Of a stretch of 11,725 nucleotides of DNA, positions 1 to 6,341 are shown in pieces. The stretch is from positions 1 through 11,725 of the forward strand of contig NVTH01000214.1 in the NCBI GenBank assembly GCA_002401525.1, written 5' to 3'. Below the pieces are notes generated by a model, which was given only the letters and a program-made list of their open reading frames with translations, had not been told where the DNA came from and made no database searches. The DNA is from Moraxellaceae bacterium (GTDB taxonomy: Bacteria; Pseudomonadota; Gammaproteobacteria; Pseudomonadales; UBA3067). How positions within the stretch are numbered: the first letter of the stretch is position 1; the number at the start of each line of letters is the position of its first letter. Made by a program: the position numbers and the translations under genes.

Positions 1-37
1 GCAATCCCCCCTCTAAGATCACACCACGCTGAACCAC

Positions 38-74
38 AAAAAAAGGCCACTAATCACTCTCGCAATTAGCAGCC
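38..74 (-). terminator. Intrinsic terminator downstream of the RND exporter gene
   Basis: Read on the minus strand, bases 74-65 pair with 54-45. This gives a 10-bp stem containing two G-U wobbles and a 10-nt loop, followed directly by seven U residues (A7 at 38-44 on the plus strand). A stem plus U-tract is the classical rho-independent layout. It lies about 125 bp past the stop codon of the minus-strand exporter gene, and no gene is visible in between, so it most likely ends that transcript. Confidence 0.65.
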
Positions 75-198
75 TCTTCTCTCGATCTCATCAGCCTAGA
101 TCACCCTAAACCAATCACATCCTCTAAACCTTCTACCCAACGCCTCAGTCCAAATCCCTAAAGCGCCAAGCAGAATCCTTCTTTACGTACCACTCACT

Positions 199-2532
199 TT
201 ACGCCGCTTCAGCCTCAGCTTCTTTATCAGGAGTCTTCTCGCCGCTAGCATAACGGTCAATCACCAATAACACCGGCACAAAGAACAAGAAGTCCACCAC
301 CAACGCCATGGCGATAGTCAACGCGGTCAACGTCCCCATGCTGGCATTGGGCTGAAAGTGTGAAAACGCCATCACGCCAAAGTTGGCAGTCAATAGGATC
401 GAGGTAAAGACCAACGCCACGCCGACATTACTGAAGGCATAACGCACCGCCTCTGTGGTGTCATAGTTGTATTCCCGTTTCGCGCGCACGTATTTGCTTA
501 AGAAATGCACCGTATCATCCACCACGATGCCGATGGTGATACTCGCAACGATCGCCGCTGGCAAGCCCACTTGGCCCACAAAGATACCCCAAATCCCAAA
601 CGCCATGGCCGCAGGCAATAGGTTCGGCAATAAGCTCAACAAACCGTATTTAAGCGACTTTAACGCAAAGATTAGCAAGGCAGACACCAACAACAGCGCC
701 ATCACCGTGCCGGTAATCATGCTCTTGATGTTTTCCAAGGCTAGGCTGCCAAACAACAAATCAAGCCCGGTTCCTGTGGTTTTCATGTAGGACGGGAAGT
801 TTTGATCAATCCATTCAGAACAAGCGCGCTCTAAATCGATGACTTGCTGGGAGTTCAAGTCGGTGGCCACCACGGACACTAAGGACTTCATCTTATCCAT
901 GGTGATTTGGTTGTCGATTCCCAAGCCCATGGGCAAGGACATTTCATACAACAAAGTGTATTGAGAAATCAGTTCACGTTGATCGGGGATGGTGTAAAAG
1001 GCTTCATCCGCTTGATGCATGTCGCGATTAAGACGCTTCACGATGTCAGAATACGTACTCACCGACACCACGTTAGGTTGCGCCTTAGCCCATAGAGTGA
1101 ACTCATTGAGCTTTTTCTGATAAACCGGATCCATTACCCCTTGCTCAATGTCTGGATTCGCAGGAATGGAGAAATCAAGCCGATTCATACCGGTTAATTC
1201 CTTCATCATAAAGTCATTGGCGCGCCGCACTTCGAAGGTCTCATCGAAGTATTCATTCCAGACGTCATTGAGTTCGTTGTTAGTCACGAAGGACCCCACC
1301 ACGACAATCACAACGGCCATGCCCCAAAACAAAGGCTTTTCTGCTCTAATGACCCAATCCCCAAAGCCGACCATCATGCGATGGGTAAAGCCTTGCACCG
1401 GTTTGTATTCTTTATCAGGGGCAACCATTACTAACGCAGGCATCAACACCATGGATAAACCAAACGCCACCATGACGCCAATCGCCACCATATTGCCCAT
1501 GTCATGGAACGGAGGAGATTCGGAGAAGTTGAGGCAAAGAAACCCCACAGCAGTAGTGGAACTAGTCAAGAAAACCGGCTGCATGTTGACACGCAAGCTC
1601 TCGAACATGGCATCGTAGCGGATTTTACCGGCACGACGTTCTTGTAAATAGCCCACCAAAATATGCACTGAGTTGGCCACCGCCAAGGTCAGAATCATTG
1701 CAGGGGCTGCACCGACCATGGGAGAAAATACAATACCTGACCATGTCCCCAAGCCAACGCCACTGGTAATTGAAAAAACCACTAACACCAAGGTGATAAC
1801 AGTGAGCGAAATACTCCGCAGCATTGCGAGCAATAAAAGAATCACCACACCAAAGCCGATCGGCATGGTAAACAGCATTTCATCTTGAGTGGCTTGTTGA
1901 GCGGTATAGGAAAATGGCACCGTGCCCGTCATCATAAATTCAACATCGGGGTATTCGGCTCGGTATTGATCACGCAATTTTTCTGCGTACAACACCACCT
2001 CGGCGGCTTCTGTATTTTGGTCTTCCATAAACACACGCACAAAAATTCCTGCAACGTGTCCTTTGGATGAAATCAATGAGTTTTGCAGGGCAGGCTCGCC
2101 CATGACGATTTTTTCCAGCTCAGCGACTTTTTCATCGCTAAAGCTCATCGCATCCTCAATCAAGTATTCGACATACATTTCGTCGCCGATCACCGTGCTG
2201 TGTTGAAAGTTTGAAAGCGAATCAACACGCGTTGAGTACGGTGTCATCCACGCGTCTTCGGTCAGTTTTTCGATGACATGAAGCGTTTCGCGTGTGAACA
2301 CATTATCGTTCTTAGGATGAACGATAAAGGAAACCATCTCGTTTCCGGCATAGTCTTCTTCTATCTCTAGGAACTGTTGGAAGAGGGGATTATCTTCACC
2401 AAAAAATGTTCGAGGATCACCGTCATTTTCAAAGTTTTTTAAGCCAGTGGATGATGCAATCACCACCACCATGGACATTAATATGGCTTTCCAAGGATTA
2501 TCGAGAACCCATTTCTGCAATGCTAAACTCAT
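199..2532 (-). CDS. RND superfamily exporter (MMPL-type), 777 aa
   Basis: An inner-membrane transporter of the RND superfamily, in the MMPL/COG1033-like group of stand-alone exporters; such proteins are proton-driven in known members. The duplicated architecture is visible. TM1 is near residues 14-32, followed by a large periplasmic loop (~33-220) and a helix bundle ~222-372. TM7 is near 400-418, with a second loop to ~603 and a second bundle ~605-757. The second-half TM4-equivalent carries VDDTVHFL (671-678), the expected proton-relay acidic pair, whereas the first half has ANSVHIL (286-292) with no acid. The tail is a short Glu/Ala-rich cytoplasmic end. The ATG at 2532 is preceded by only a weak GGCGG-like ribosome site, but the N-terminus fits the family. 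The substrate is unknown; lipid or hydrophobic export is typical of relatives. The gene is followed by an intrinsic terminator at 38-74. Confidence 0.88.
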   Translation of the reverse strand: MSLALQKWVLDNPWKAILMSMVVVIASSTGLKNFENDGDPRTFFGEDNPLFQQFLEIEEDYAGNEMVSFIVHPKNDNVFTRETLHVIEKLTEDAWMTPYSTRVDSLSNFQHSTVIGDEMYVEYLIEDAMSFSDEKVAELEKIVMGEPALQNSLISSKGHVAGIFVRVFMEDQNTEAAEVVLYAEKLRDQYRAEYPDVEFMMTGTVPFSYTAQQATQDEMLFTMPIGFGVVILLLLAMLRSISLTVITLVLVVFSITSGVGLGTWSGIVFSPMVGAAPAMILTLAVANSVHILVGYLQERRAGKIRYDAMFESLRVNMQPVFLTSSTTAVGFLCLNFSESPPFHDMGNMVAIGVMVAFGLSMVLMPALVMVAPDKEYKPVQGFTHRMMVGFGDWVIRAEKPLFWGMAVVIVVVGSFVTNNELNDVWNEYFDETFEVRRANDFMMKELTGMNRLDFSIPANPDIEQGVMDPVYQKKLNEFTLWAKAQPNVVSVSTYSDIVKRLNRDMHQADEAFYTIPDQRELISQYTLLYEMSLPMGLGIDNQITMDKMKSLVSVVATDLNSQQVIDLERACSEWIDQNFPSYMKTTGTGLDLLFGSLALENIKSMITGTVMALLLVSALLIFALKSLKYGLLSLLPNLLPAAMAFGIWGIFVGQVGLPAAIVASITIGIVVDDTVHFLSKYVRAKREYNYDTTEAVRYAFSNVGVALVFTSILLTANFGVMAFSHFQPNASMGTLTALTIAMALVVDFLFFVPVLLVIDRYASGEKTPDKEAEAEAA

Positions 2533-2558
2533 TATTTTATACCGCCATCTACTTATTA

Positions 2559-2593
2559 CTGTTCTTGATCTAAATTCTGCCGCACAAGAACAG
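2559..2593. repeat. 9-bp inverted repeat in the RND gene leader
   Basis: Arm CTGTTCTTG (2559-2567) and its exact reverse complement CAAGAACAG (2585-2593) are separated by 17 bp. The element ends 26 bp upstream of the exporter start codon, so it would lie in the 5' untranslated leader or overlap the promoter. It could be a dyad operator, since the arm centres are about 26 bp apart, or an RNA hairpin. No regulator family is recognised. Confidence 0.45.
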
Positions 2594-2791
2594 GGCTAAT
2601 TTTAAAAGCAACCCTCTGGGGGCCCAACCTCAAGGGCGCAAGTGTACAGAAGCTAAAGCCGTAAGTCATTATCCTGCCACCTCCTATTGATACAGTCTTT
2701 AACGATACTAGACCCTTAAAAACTATGGCAAAGAGAGTATTCTTAACAAGTTAACCCTGCCTTAACCTCTGCGTGTAAACTAAGGTGGCGA

Positions 2792-2806
2792 TTGGTTAAT
2801 AACCAA
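2792..2806. repeat. 15-bp palindrome TTGGTTA-A-TAACCAA
   Basis: Arms TTGGTTA (2792-2798) and TAACCAA (2800-2806) surround one central A. Related GTTAAC/GGTTA-like words lie nearby (about 2750-2770 and 2815-2820). This could be a regulator binding site in the divergent promoter region. No family is assigned. Confidence 0.35.
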
Positions 2807-2943
2807 CCTCTCAAGGTTACAATTTAAGCAGTCCATTTTGGCAAATCCATGCCTTTTCAGCACCCTATGGATTGCCCCCACACGTTAATGGCATTGAAAA
2901 ACTTATTCACAAAAATAACAGCGCAATGAAGCCGCGTAAGCGC

Positions 2944-2972
2944 TTGAGGTTTGGATTTTTTTACGGTATTAA
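2944..2972 (+). promoter_or_regulatory. Candidate sigma70-type promoter for smrA
   Basis: TTGAGG at 2944-2949 and TATTAA at 2967-2972 are separated by 17 bp, and each matches 4 of 6 consensus bases. The predicted transcript would start near 2979, at the left edge of the palindrome 2979-3001 and about 60 nt before the smrA start codon. The spacing is ideal but the hexamers are imperfect. Confidence 0.35.
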
Positions 2973-2978
2973 TTTAAG

Positions 2979-3001
2979 CGCATGGTTTTAAAAACCATGC
3001 G
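2979..3001. promoter_or_regulatory. 23-bp palindrome upstream of smrA, possible operator
   Basis: Arms CGCATGGTTTT (2979-2989) and its exact reverse complement (2991-3001) flank a single A, giving an 11+1+11 dyad. It lies immediately after the candidate -10 box and 38 bp before the smrA start. That is where an operator would block initiation, or where a leader hairpin could form. It lacks a U-tract, so it does not look like an intrinsic terminator. Confidence 0.5.
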
Positions 3002-3039
3002 TTGAATTCAGGCCAAATAATGATTGAAGAGTGTTTACC

Positions 3040-3606
3040 ATGCCTCCTAAAGATGAAGACTTATTTCTTAATGAAATGGCGGGCGTCAAAAAACTGTCAC
3101 ACAACCACGCGCAAAATATAAAACCTAGACTAGCCCCTTGCATTGCGCAACAAGCGCGCCAAAAGGCCGCGTTAAATCATCACGCTGTCAATACTCTAAT
3201 CAACGGCGACCCCATTCAACAACTTGCCCCCAACGACACCATGGGGGGTAAGATCGACGGTTTACAGCGCAGCGCTTATCGAAAATTACAACAAGGCAAA
3301 TTTCCGCTCCAAGCCCAATTGGATTTACATCAGCGAACGGTTAAAGAGGCCCACGCCGACTTAGAGGAATTTATTCGCGACTGCATCCATTACGATTTGC
3401 GTTCAGTGATTATTACCCACGGTAAAGGAGAACGAAGCCGAACCCCGGCTCGGATCAAAAGTTTTGTGAATCAGTGGCTGCAGGAGTTTCCACAAGTAAT
3501 CGCTTATCACAGCGCCCAAAAACGTCATGGCGGCAGCGGTGCGGTTTATGTTTTGCTTAAAAAAAGCCCACAAAAAGAAAGGCAGCATCAAGACAAGTAT
3601 CGCTAA
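3040..3606 (+). CDS. smrA: Smr-domain endonuclease SmrA (YdaL-like)
   Basis: A 188-aa Smr-domain protein. The N-terminal part (DEDLFLNEMAGVKKL, residues 5-19) and overall length match E. coli YdaL/SmrA (about 187 aa) better than SmrB. The C-terminal Smr domain spans about 93-174 and shows LDLHQRT (94-100), the HGKG motif (127-130) and HGGSGAVYV (163-171). Smr domains of the MutS2 C-terminal type nick DNA or cleave RNA; SmrB acts on collided ribosomes, while the physiological role of SmrA is less clear. The ATG at 3040 was chosen because GAAGAG (3026-3031) sits 8 nt upstream. A GTG at 3031 would overlap that site. The gene stands alone, divergent from the RND gene, behind a palindrome at 2979-3001. 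Confidence 0.88.
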   Translation: MPPKDEDLFLNEMAGVKKLSHNHAQNIKPRLAPCIAQQARQKAALNHHAVNTLINGDPIQQLAPNDTMGGKIDGLQRSAYRKLQQGKFPLQAQLDLHQRTVKEAHADLEEFIRDCIHYDLRSVIITHGKGERSRTPARIKSFVNQWLQEFPQVIAYHSAQKRHGGSGAVYVLLKKSPQKERQHQDKYR

Positions 3607-3731
3607 AATCCTTTTTCGGTACGATTAGTAGGCAACTCTTATTGCTCAACTCTCGGCTTTAGCAACAACACATCGAATGATTGACTAAAACCCTCTATGA
3701 CGACCCTCACTACCAGTCTAGTTTTAGCCTC

Positions 3732-3924
3732 ACCGTCATTCCCGCACTCCCCGTCATTCCCGCGAAGGCGGGAATCCATGCCGATATAGCAGTAGCGAAT
3801 CGAATCTACACGTTGTTCTTTTTTTCCTGATAAAATTAACATCTGTGTACACCTGGACTTATTATTCTAAACACGATGGATTCCCGCCTTCGCGGGAATG
3901 ACGGGGGAGCACGGGAATGACGGG
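3732..3924. repeat. dRS3-like mosaic element with ~48-bp inverted ends
   Basis: The left arm 3732-3779 and right arm 3876-3924 are inverted copies differing by about two substitutions and one indel. Each contains the palindromic core TTCCCGCGAAGGCGGGAA (3757-3774; inverted at 3881-3898) plus one outward extra copy of a GTCATTCCCG-type unit. They bracket a 96-bp AT-richer interior (3780-3875) holding a T7 run and an 8-bp GTGTACAC palindrome (3845-3852). The core has the ATTCCC-N8-GGGAAT form of the neisserial dRS3 repeat. No transposase is present, so the element would be non-autonomous. It fills most of the 398-bp gap between smrA and the hydrolase. Confidence 0.75.
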
Positions 3925-4004
3925 GCGGACGCTCCTGCGCCAGGCTAGTAATTTGTTTTATCCGCGATACAATCGATACCTCCATGGACGAGAGGATAAA
4001 ACCA

Positions 4005-4796
4005 ATGATGTCATTGTGCCGAACACTAATCCCGCTGCTATTTTTTATTTTCAGCAGCGCGAGTTACGCAGAAATTAAAACCGAAGAAGTTGAATACACG
4101 GCAGGCGATACGGCGCTCAAGGGTTATCTCGCCTGGGACGATAGTTCGACTGAAAAACGACCGGGTGTGTTAGTGGTTCACGAGTGGTGGGGGCATAATG
4201 ATTACGCGCGAAAACGCGCACGGATGCTGGCAGAATTAGGCTACGTTGCTTTCGCGTTAGACATGTACGGTGAAGGTAAAAATACTCAACACCCGAAACA
4301 GGCCCAGGCGTTTATGAGCGTGGTGACTAAAGACATGCCTTTGGCTGAACAACGCTTTAAAGCCGCCGAAAAAGTGCTCGCCAACCATCCGCTGTTTCAA
4401 GCGGACAAAATGGCCGCCATTGGCTATTGTTTCGGCGGCGCGATGGTGTTGCACATGGCGCGCCTGGGGATGCCGTTAGCAGGGGTCGCCAGTTTCCACG
4501 GCAGCCTCGGCACTCAACTGTCAACTCAACCCAATGCGATTAAAAGTAAGGTGTTGGTACTTCACGGAGCCAACGATCAATTTGTCACCAATGCACAAAT
4601 TGATTCGTTCAAAAAAGAAATGCAAACCGCTCAAGCCGATTTTGAATTTATTAGCTACCCTGAGGCGCAACACAGTTTTACTAATCCTCAAGCCGATCGA
4701 TTTGGGAAGGAGTTTAATCTTCCGCTGGCTTATCATCCAGAAGCGGACCGTCAGTCTTGGCTAAAAATGCAGGAATTTTTAGTTTCAGTTTTTTAA
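4005..4796 (+). CDS. Secreted dienelactone hydrolase family protein
   Basis: A 263-aa alpha/beta hydrolase of the dienelactone hydrolase family. Residues 1-22 form a signal peptide with a hydrophobic LLFFIF core and an ASYA cleavage site before EIK, placing the enzyme in the periplasm. The mature domain contains HEWWG (59-63, family Glu60), the nucleophile motif GYCFGG (Cys142), HGAND (Asp191) and AQHSF (His223). This is a complete Cys-Asp-His triad with the cysteine typical of the family. The natural substrate is unknown, and members hydrolyse assorted esters and lactones. The ATG at 4005 is preferred over 3984 because GAGAGGA (3990-3996) lies 8 nt upstream and the longer form would put charged residues before the signal peptide. 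The gene appears monocistronic and is convergent with the hotdog gene across the 4844-4953 element. Confidence 0.85.
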   Translation: MMSLCRTLIPLLFFIFSSASYAEIKTEEVEYTAGDTALKGYLAWDDSSTEKRPGVLVVHEWWGHNDYARKRARMLAELGYVAFALDMYGEGKNTQHPKQAQAFMSVVTKDMPLAEQRFKAAEKVLANHPLFQADKMAAIGYCFGGAMVLHMARLGMPLAGVASFHGSLGTQLSTQPNAIKSKVLVLHGANDQFVTNAQIDSFKKEMQTAQADFEFISYPEAQHSFTNPQADRFGKEFNLPLAYHPEADRQSWLKMQEFLVSVF

Positions 4797-4843
4797 TTAG
4801 TTGATACTCGATAGTGCCGGGTAATATTCGGACAAAACCGAGA

Positions 4844-4953
4844 CAGAAGAGAAGAACCCTTATTCGCAAGACCTTCGGAGGCATGGATGCCGACGCAGAG
4901 CGTACAGGGATGTATTAACAGCGAGTCTTGCGAATAAGGGTTCTTCTCTTCTG
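4844..4953. repeat. Element with perfect 29-bp inverted repeats and structured loop
   Basis: Arm 4844-4872 is the exact reverse complement of 4925-4953, with a 52-bp interior. The interior holds two small hairpin-capable words: GGCATGGATGCC (4880-4891; 5-bp arms) and TACAGGGATGTA (4903-4914; 4-bp arms). The whole could fold as a long stem capped by a branched loop. No U-tract follows either side, so it is not a classical terminator, but it sits between convergent stop codons (4796 and 5000) where it could block read-through. The interior resembles, from memory and unverified, intergenic repeats seen in other marine gammaproteobacteria. The word CTTGCGAAT recurs just outside the right arm at 4955-4963. 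Confidence 0.8.
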
Positions 4954-4999
4954 CCTTGCGAATGTTGCTGTTCTGGATATTATAAAAAATAAGCTTGGA

Positions 5000-5737
5000 T
5001 TATTTTTTTATCGATATCCACAGCGCTTCCGCGTAGGCATAACATTCCCCTTCCAACGAGGTGATTGCTGAATATCCAGTCACTTTACGGCCCTGCCCCG
5101 GCTTCGACCAGGCTTGCACGATCAATCCTTGATGCTGGGGTATGGGCTTTATACGTCGCACTACAAAAGTCCCCAATACCATCGGCACGAGTGCTTGGTT
5201 TTCGCTATATTCCAAGGCTGCGAAGGAGGTGGGGCAATCTAAGGCGGCCCAAATTATGGGGGTCATTAGAGTATTATCTTGATTGAAGAACTCAGCCTTG
5301 GGTTCCCAATAAGACGCCACCATCGCCACCCCTTGGTTATTTGTCACGGGGCCAGGGTACAGACCTAAACCGTCAACGTCTCTTTCTGGGCCACACACAA
5401 AACAACCAGGGAAAGGGTGATCTAAAAACCCATTGCATTGGTGATGAGCTTTTTTTATTTGCGCTAAATCCGCCGTCTCAGGCACTTCCATTTCTAACGC
5501 CTGAGGCCACGCTTCCACCACCACTTGCTCCCCCGCCATCAAACGCCATTGATTATTTTCTTCCAATACGGTTAAAGGGATATCCAACGGCGTCGGCGCT
5601 TTCAATTTCACCGCCACTGAATCCCCTCTCACAAATTCCGCTAAACAACCGCCGGTATAGCCGCCATTACCACAATCAGGAGGGCCACAAAAACGTTCTG
5701 AAATAGTAACGGTATTGTCGAGCTTGGTATTTTTCAT
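5000..5737 (-). CDS. Hotdog-fold (thioesterase-like) protein, 245 aa
   Basis: Function is not firmly recognised. The layout suggests two tandem hotdog-like halves, about residues 8-85 and 120-245. The first carries FCGPPDCGNGGYTGG (16-30), a Gly/Cys-rich segment reminiscent of a hotdog central-helix entry. The second carries WAALDCPTSFA (163-173), which resembles the helix entry of acyl-CoA thioesterase-like proteins, and TFVVRRIKPI (190-199), a typical hotdog strand. Between them is HPFPGCFVCGPERD (107-120), a conserved-looking Cys-x2-Cys linker. No signal peptide or membrane segment is seen, so it is probably cytosolic. GGAAAG (5748-5743) lies 5 nt upstream of the ATG. The gene has no co-directional neighbour close enough for an operon. 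Acyl-thioester or lipid binding is an inference from fold only. Confidence 0.62.
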   Translation of the reverse strand: MKNTKLDNTVTISERFCGPPDCGNGGYTGGCLAEFVRGDSVAVKLKAPTPLDIPLTVLEENNQWRLMAGEQVVVEAWPQALEMEVPETADLAQIKKAHHQCNGFLDHPFPGCFVCGPERDVDGLGLYPGPVTNNQGVAMVASYWEPKAEFFNQDNTLMTPIIWAALDCPTSFAALEYSENQALVPMVLGTFVVRRIKPIPQHQGLIVQAWSKPGQGRKVTGYSAITSLEGECYAYAEALWISIKK

Positions 5738-5830
5738 AACGTCTTTCCAAATTTTTTAAGTTTTAATTTTCGGGGGATACAGTTGATATTGCCTGCCACA
5801 CTACCGCACCACGCACGCTAATACATCCTT

Positions 5831-6297
5831 ATCATTTACGCGCACCCTCCGTTATGACCGGCCCACCTGTCATTTACCCGCACAATCCATCACCCCCGCA
5901 CCCACCCGTCATTTACCCGCACAACCCCTCATTTTCGCACCAACCGTCATTCCCGCGAAGGCGGGAAACCATTGGGTTTAAAACACTCACTATTGAACTA
6001 CTACAAATATAATTCAGAGAGATGCAGGCAAGAAAAGTAGGCCAGCTGCACAATCATGCATTGAGGCATTGAGGCATTGAGGCATTGATCAGCATGGATT
6101 CCCGCCTTCGCGGGAATGACGGAGAGTGCGGGTAAATGACGGGGAGTGCCGGGATGTCCGGATGGTGCGGAGATGAGGGGTTGTGCAGGTATATGACGAG
6201 CGGGTGCGGGTAAATAGCGGTCGGATGCGGGATGACCAGGCCTCCGGGCCGGTGGGTGCGGGGATGACGGCGCGTGCGGGCGGGTCGGTCATAACGG
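5831..6297. repeat. Large dRS3-bounded mosaic element with ~20-bp tandem units
   Basis: Two inverted copies of the core TTCCCGCGAAGGCGGGAA (5950-5967 and 6099-6116) bracket a 121-bp interior (5973-6093). Outward of each core runs an array of degenerate ~20-bp units with consensus near GTCATTTACCCGCAC plus about five variable bases. There are roughly seven units on the left (5831-5950) and nine or ten on the right, in inverted orientation (6117-6297). The outer ends match as CCGTTATGACCG (5849-5860) and its reverse complement (6286-6297). One internal stretch, GCACAACCCCTCAT, is shared exactly by both arms. The arms therefore look like one inverted array pair that has gained or lost units. This explains nearly all of the gap between the hotdog gene and mtnA. 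Confidence 0.75.
6058..6088. repeat. Octanucleotide tandem repeat (GCATTGAG)
   Basis: Nearly four perfect head-to-tail copies of GCATTGAG (three full copies plus GCATTGA) lie at the right end of the interior of the 5831-6297 element. Perfect 8-bp tandems are prone to copy-number change by slippage. It is intergenic, so no coding phase variation is expected. Confidence 0.85.
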
Positions 6298-6341
6298 GCG
6301 AGTTCGGTACTAACGTCTTAGCTTTAAAAACAAAACACTAT

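Larger units (their letters stand above)
2533..3039. other. Divergent intergenic region between the RND exporter and smrA
   Basis: This 507-bp stretch holds no convincing gene. It must carry the promoters of both divergent genes. Visible structure comprises an inverted repeat at 2559-2593 in the exporter leader, a 15-bp palindrome at 2792-2806, a candidate plus-strand promoter at 2944-2972 and a 23-bp palindrome at 2979-3001. No convincing minus-strand promoter was found: a GATAAT-like hexamer at 2668-2673 lacks a recognisable -35 box. Confidence 0.6.

Noticed and set aside
1148..1618. 156-codon plus-strand open frame opposite the RND exporter
   Set aside because: It is an antisense shadow of the exporter's transmembrane-coding region, with no ribosome site and no family resemblance.
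3031..3039. GTG start for smrA
   Set aside because: It overlaps the GAAGAG ribosome site that is ideally spaced for the ATG at 3040.
3639..3842. Minus-strand 67-codon open frame overlapping the 3732-3924 element
   Set aside because: Its DSRLRGNDGE segment is the familiar spurious translation of dRS3-like repeats; it is not a gene.
3952..3975. Promoter for the hydrolase gene (TTGTTT ... TACAAT)
   Set aside because: The two hexamers are only 9 bp apart and no good -35 lies 17 bp upstream of TACAAT.
3984..4004. Earlier ATG for the dienelactone hydrolase-like gene
   Set aside because: It would put the ribosome site inside the coding region and add seven charged residues before a clean signal peptide; 4005 is better supported.
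4844..4953. Integron attC site or REP element
   Set aside because: attC sites have mismatched arms with extrahelical bases and RYYYAAC/GTTRRRY core boxes, whereas this stem is perfect and lacks the boxes. REP hallmarks (GTAG/GGAG head, RAYT gene) are also absent.
5831..5950. CRISPR-like array
   Set aside because: The units are contiguous, degenerate and about 20 bp, with no unique spacers of constant length and no cas genes.
6089..6292. Minus-strand 67-codon open frame through the 5831-6297 element
   Set aside because: It is a translation of the ~20-bp unit array and the dRS3-like core (Arg/Thr/Ser/Pro-rich, ending in HSREGGNPC), with no ribosome site. It is a repeat artefact.
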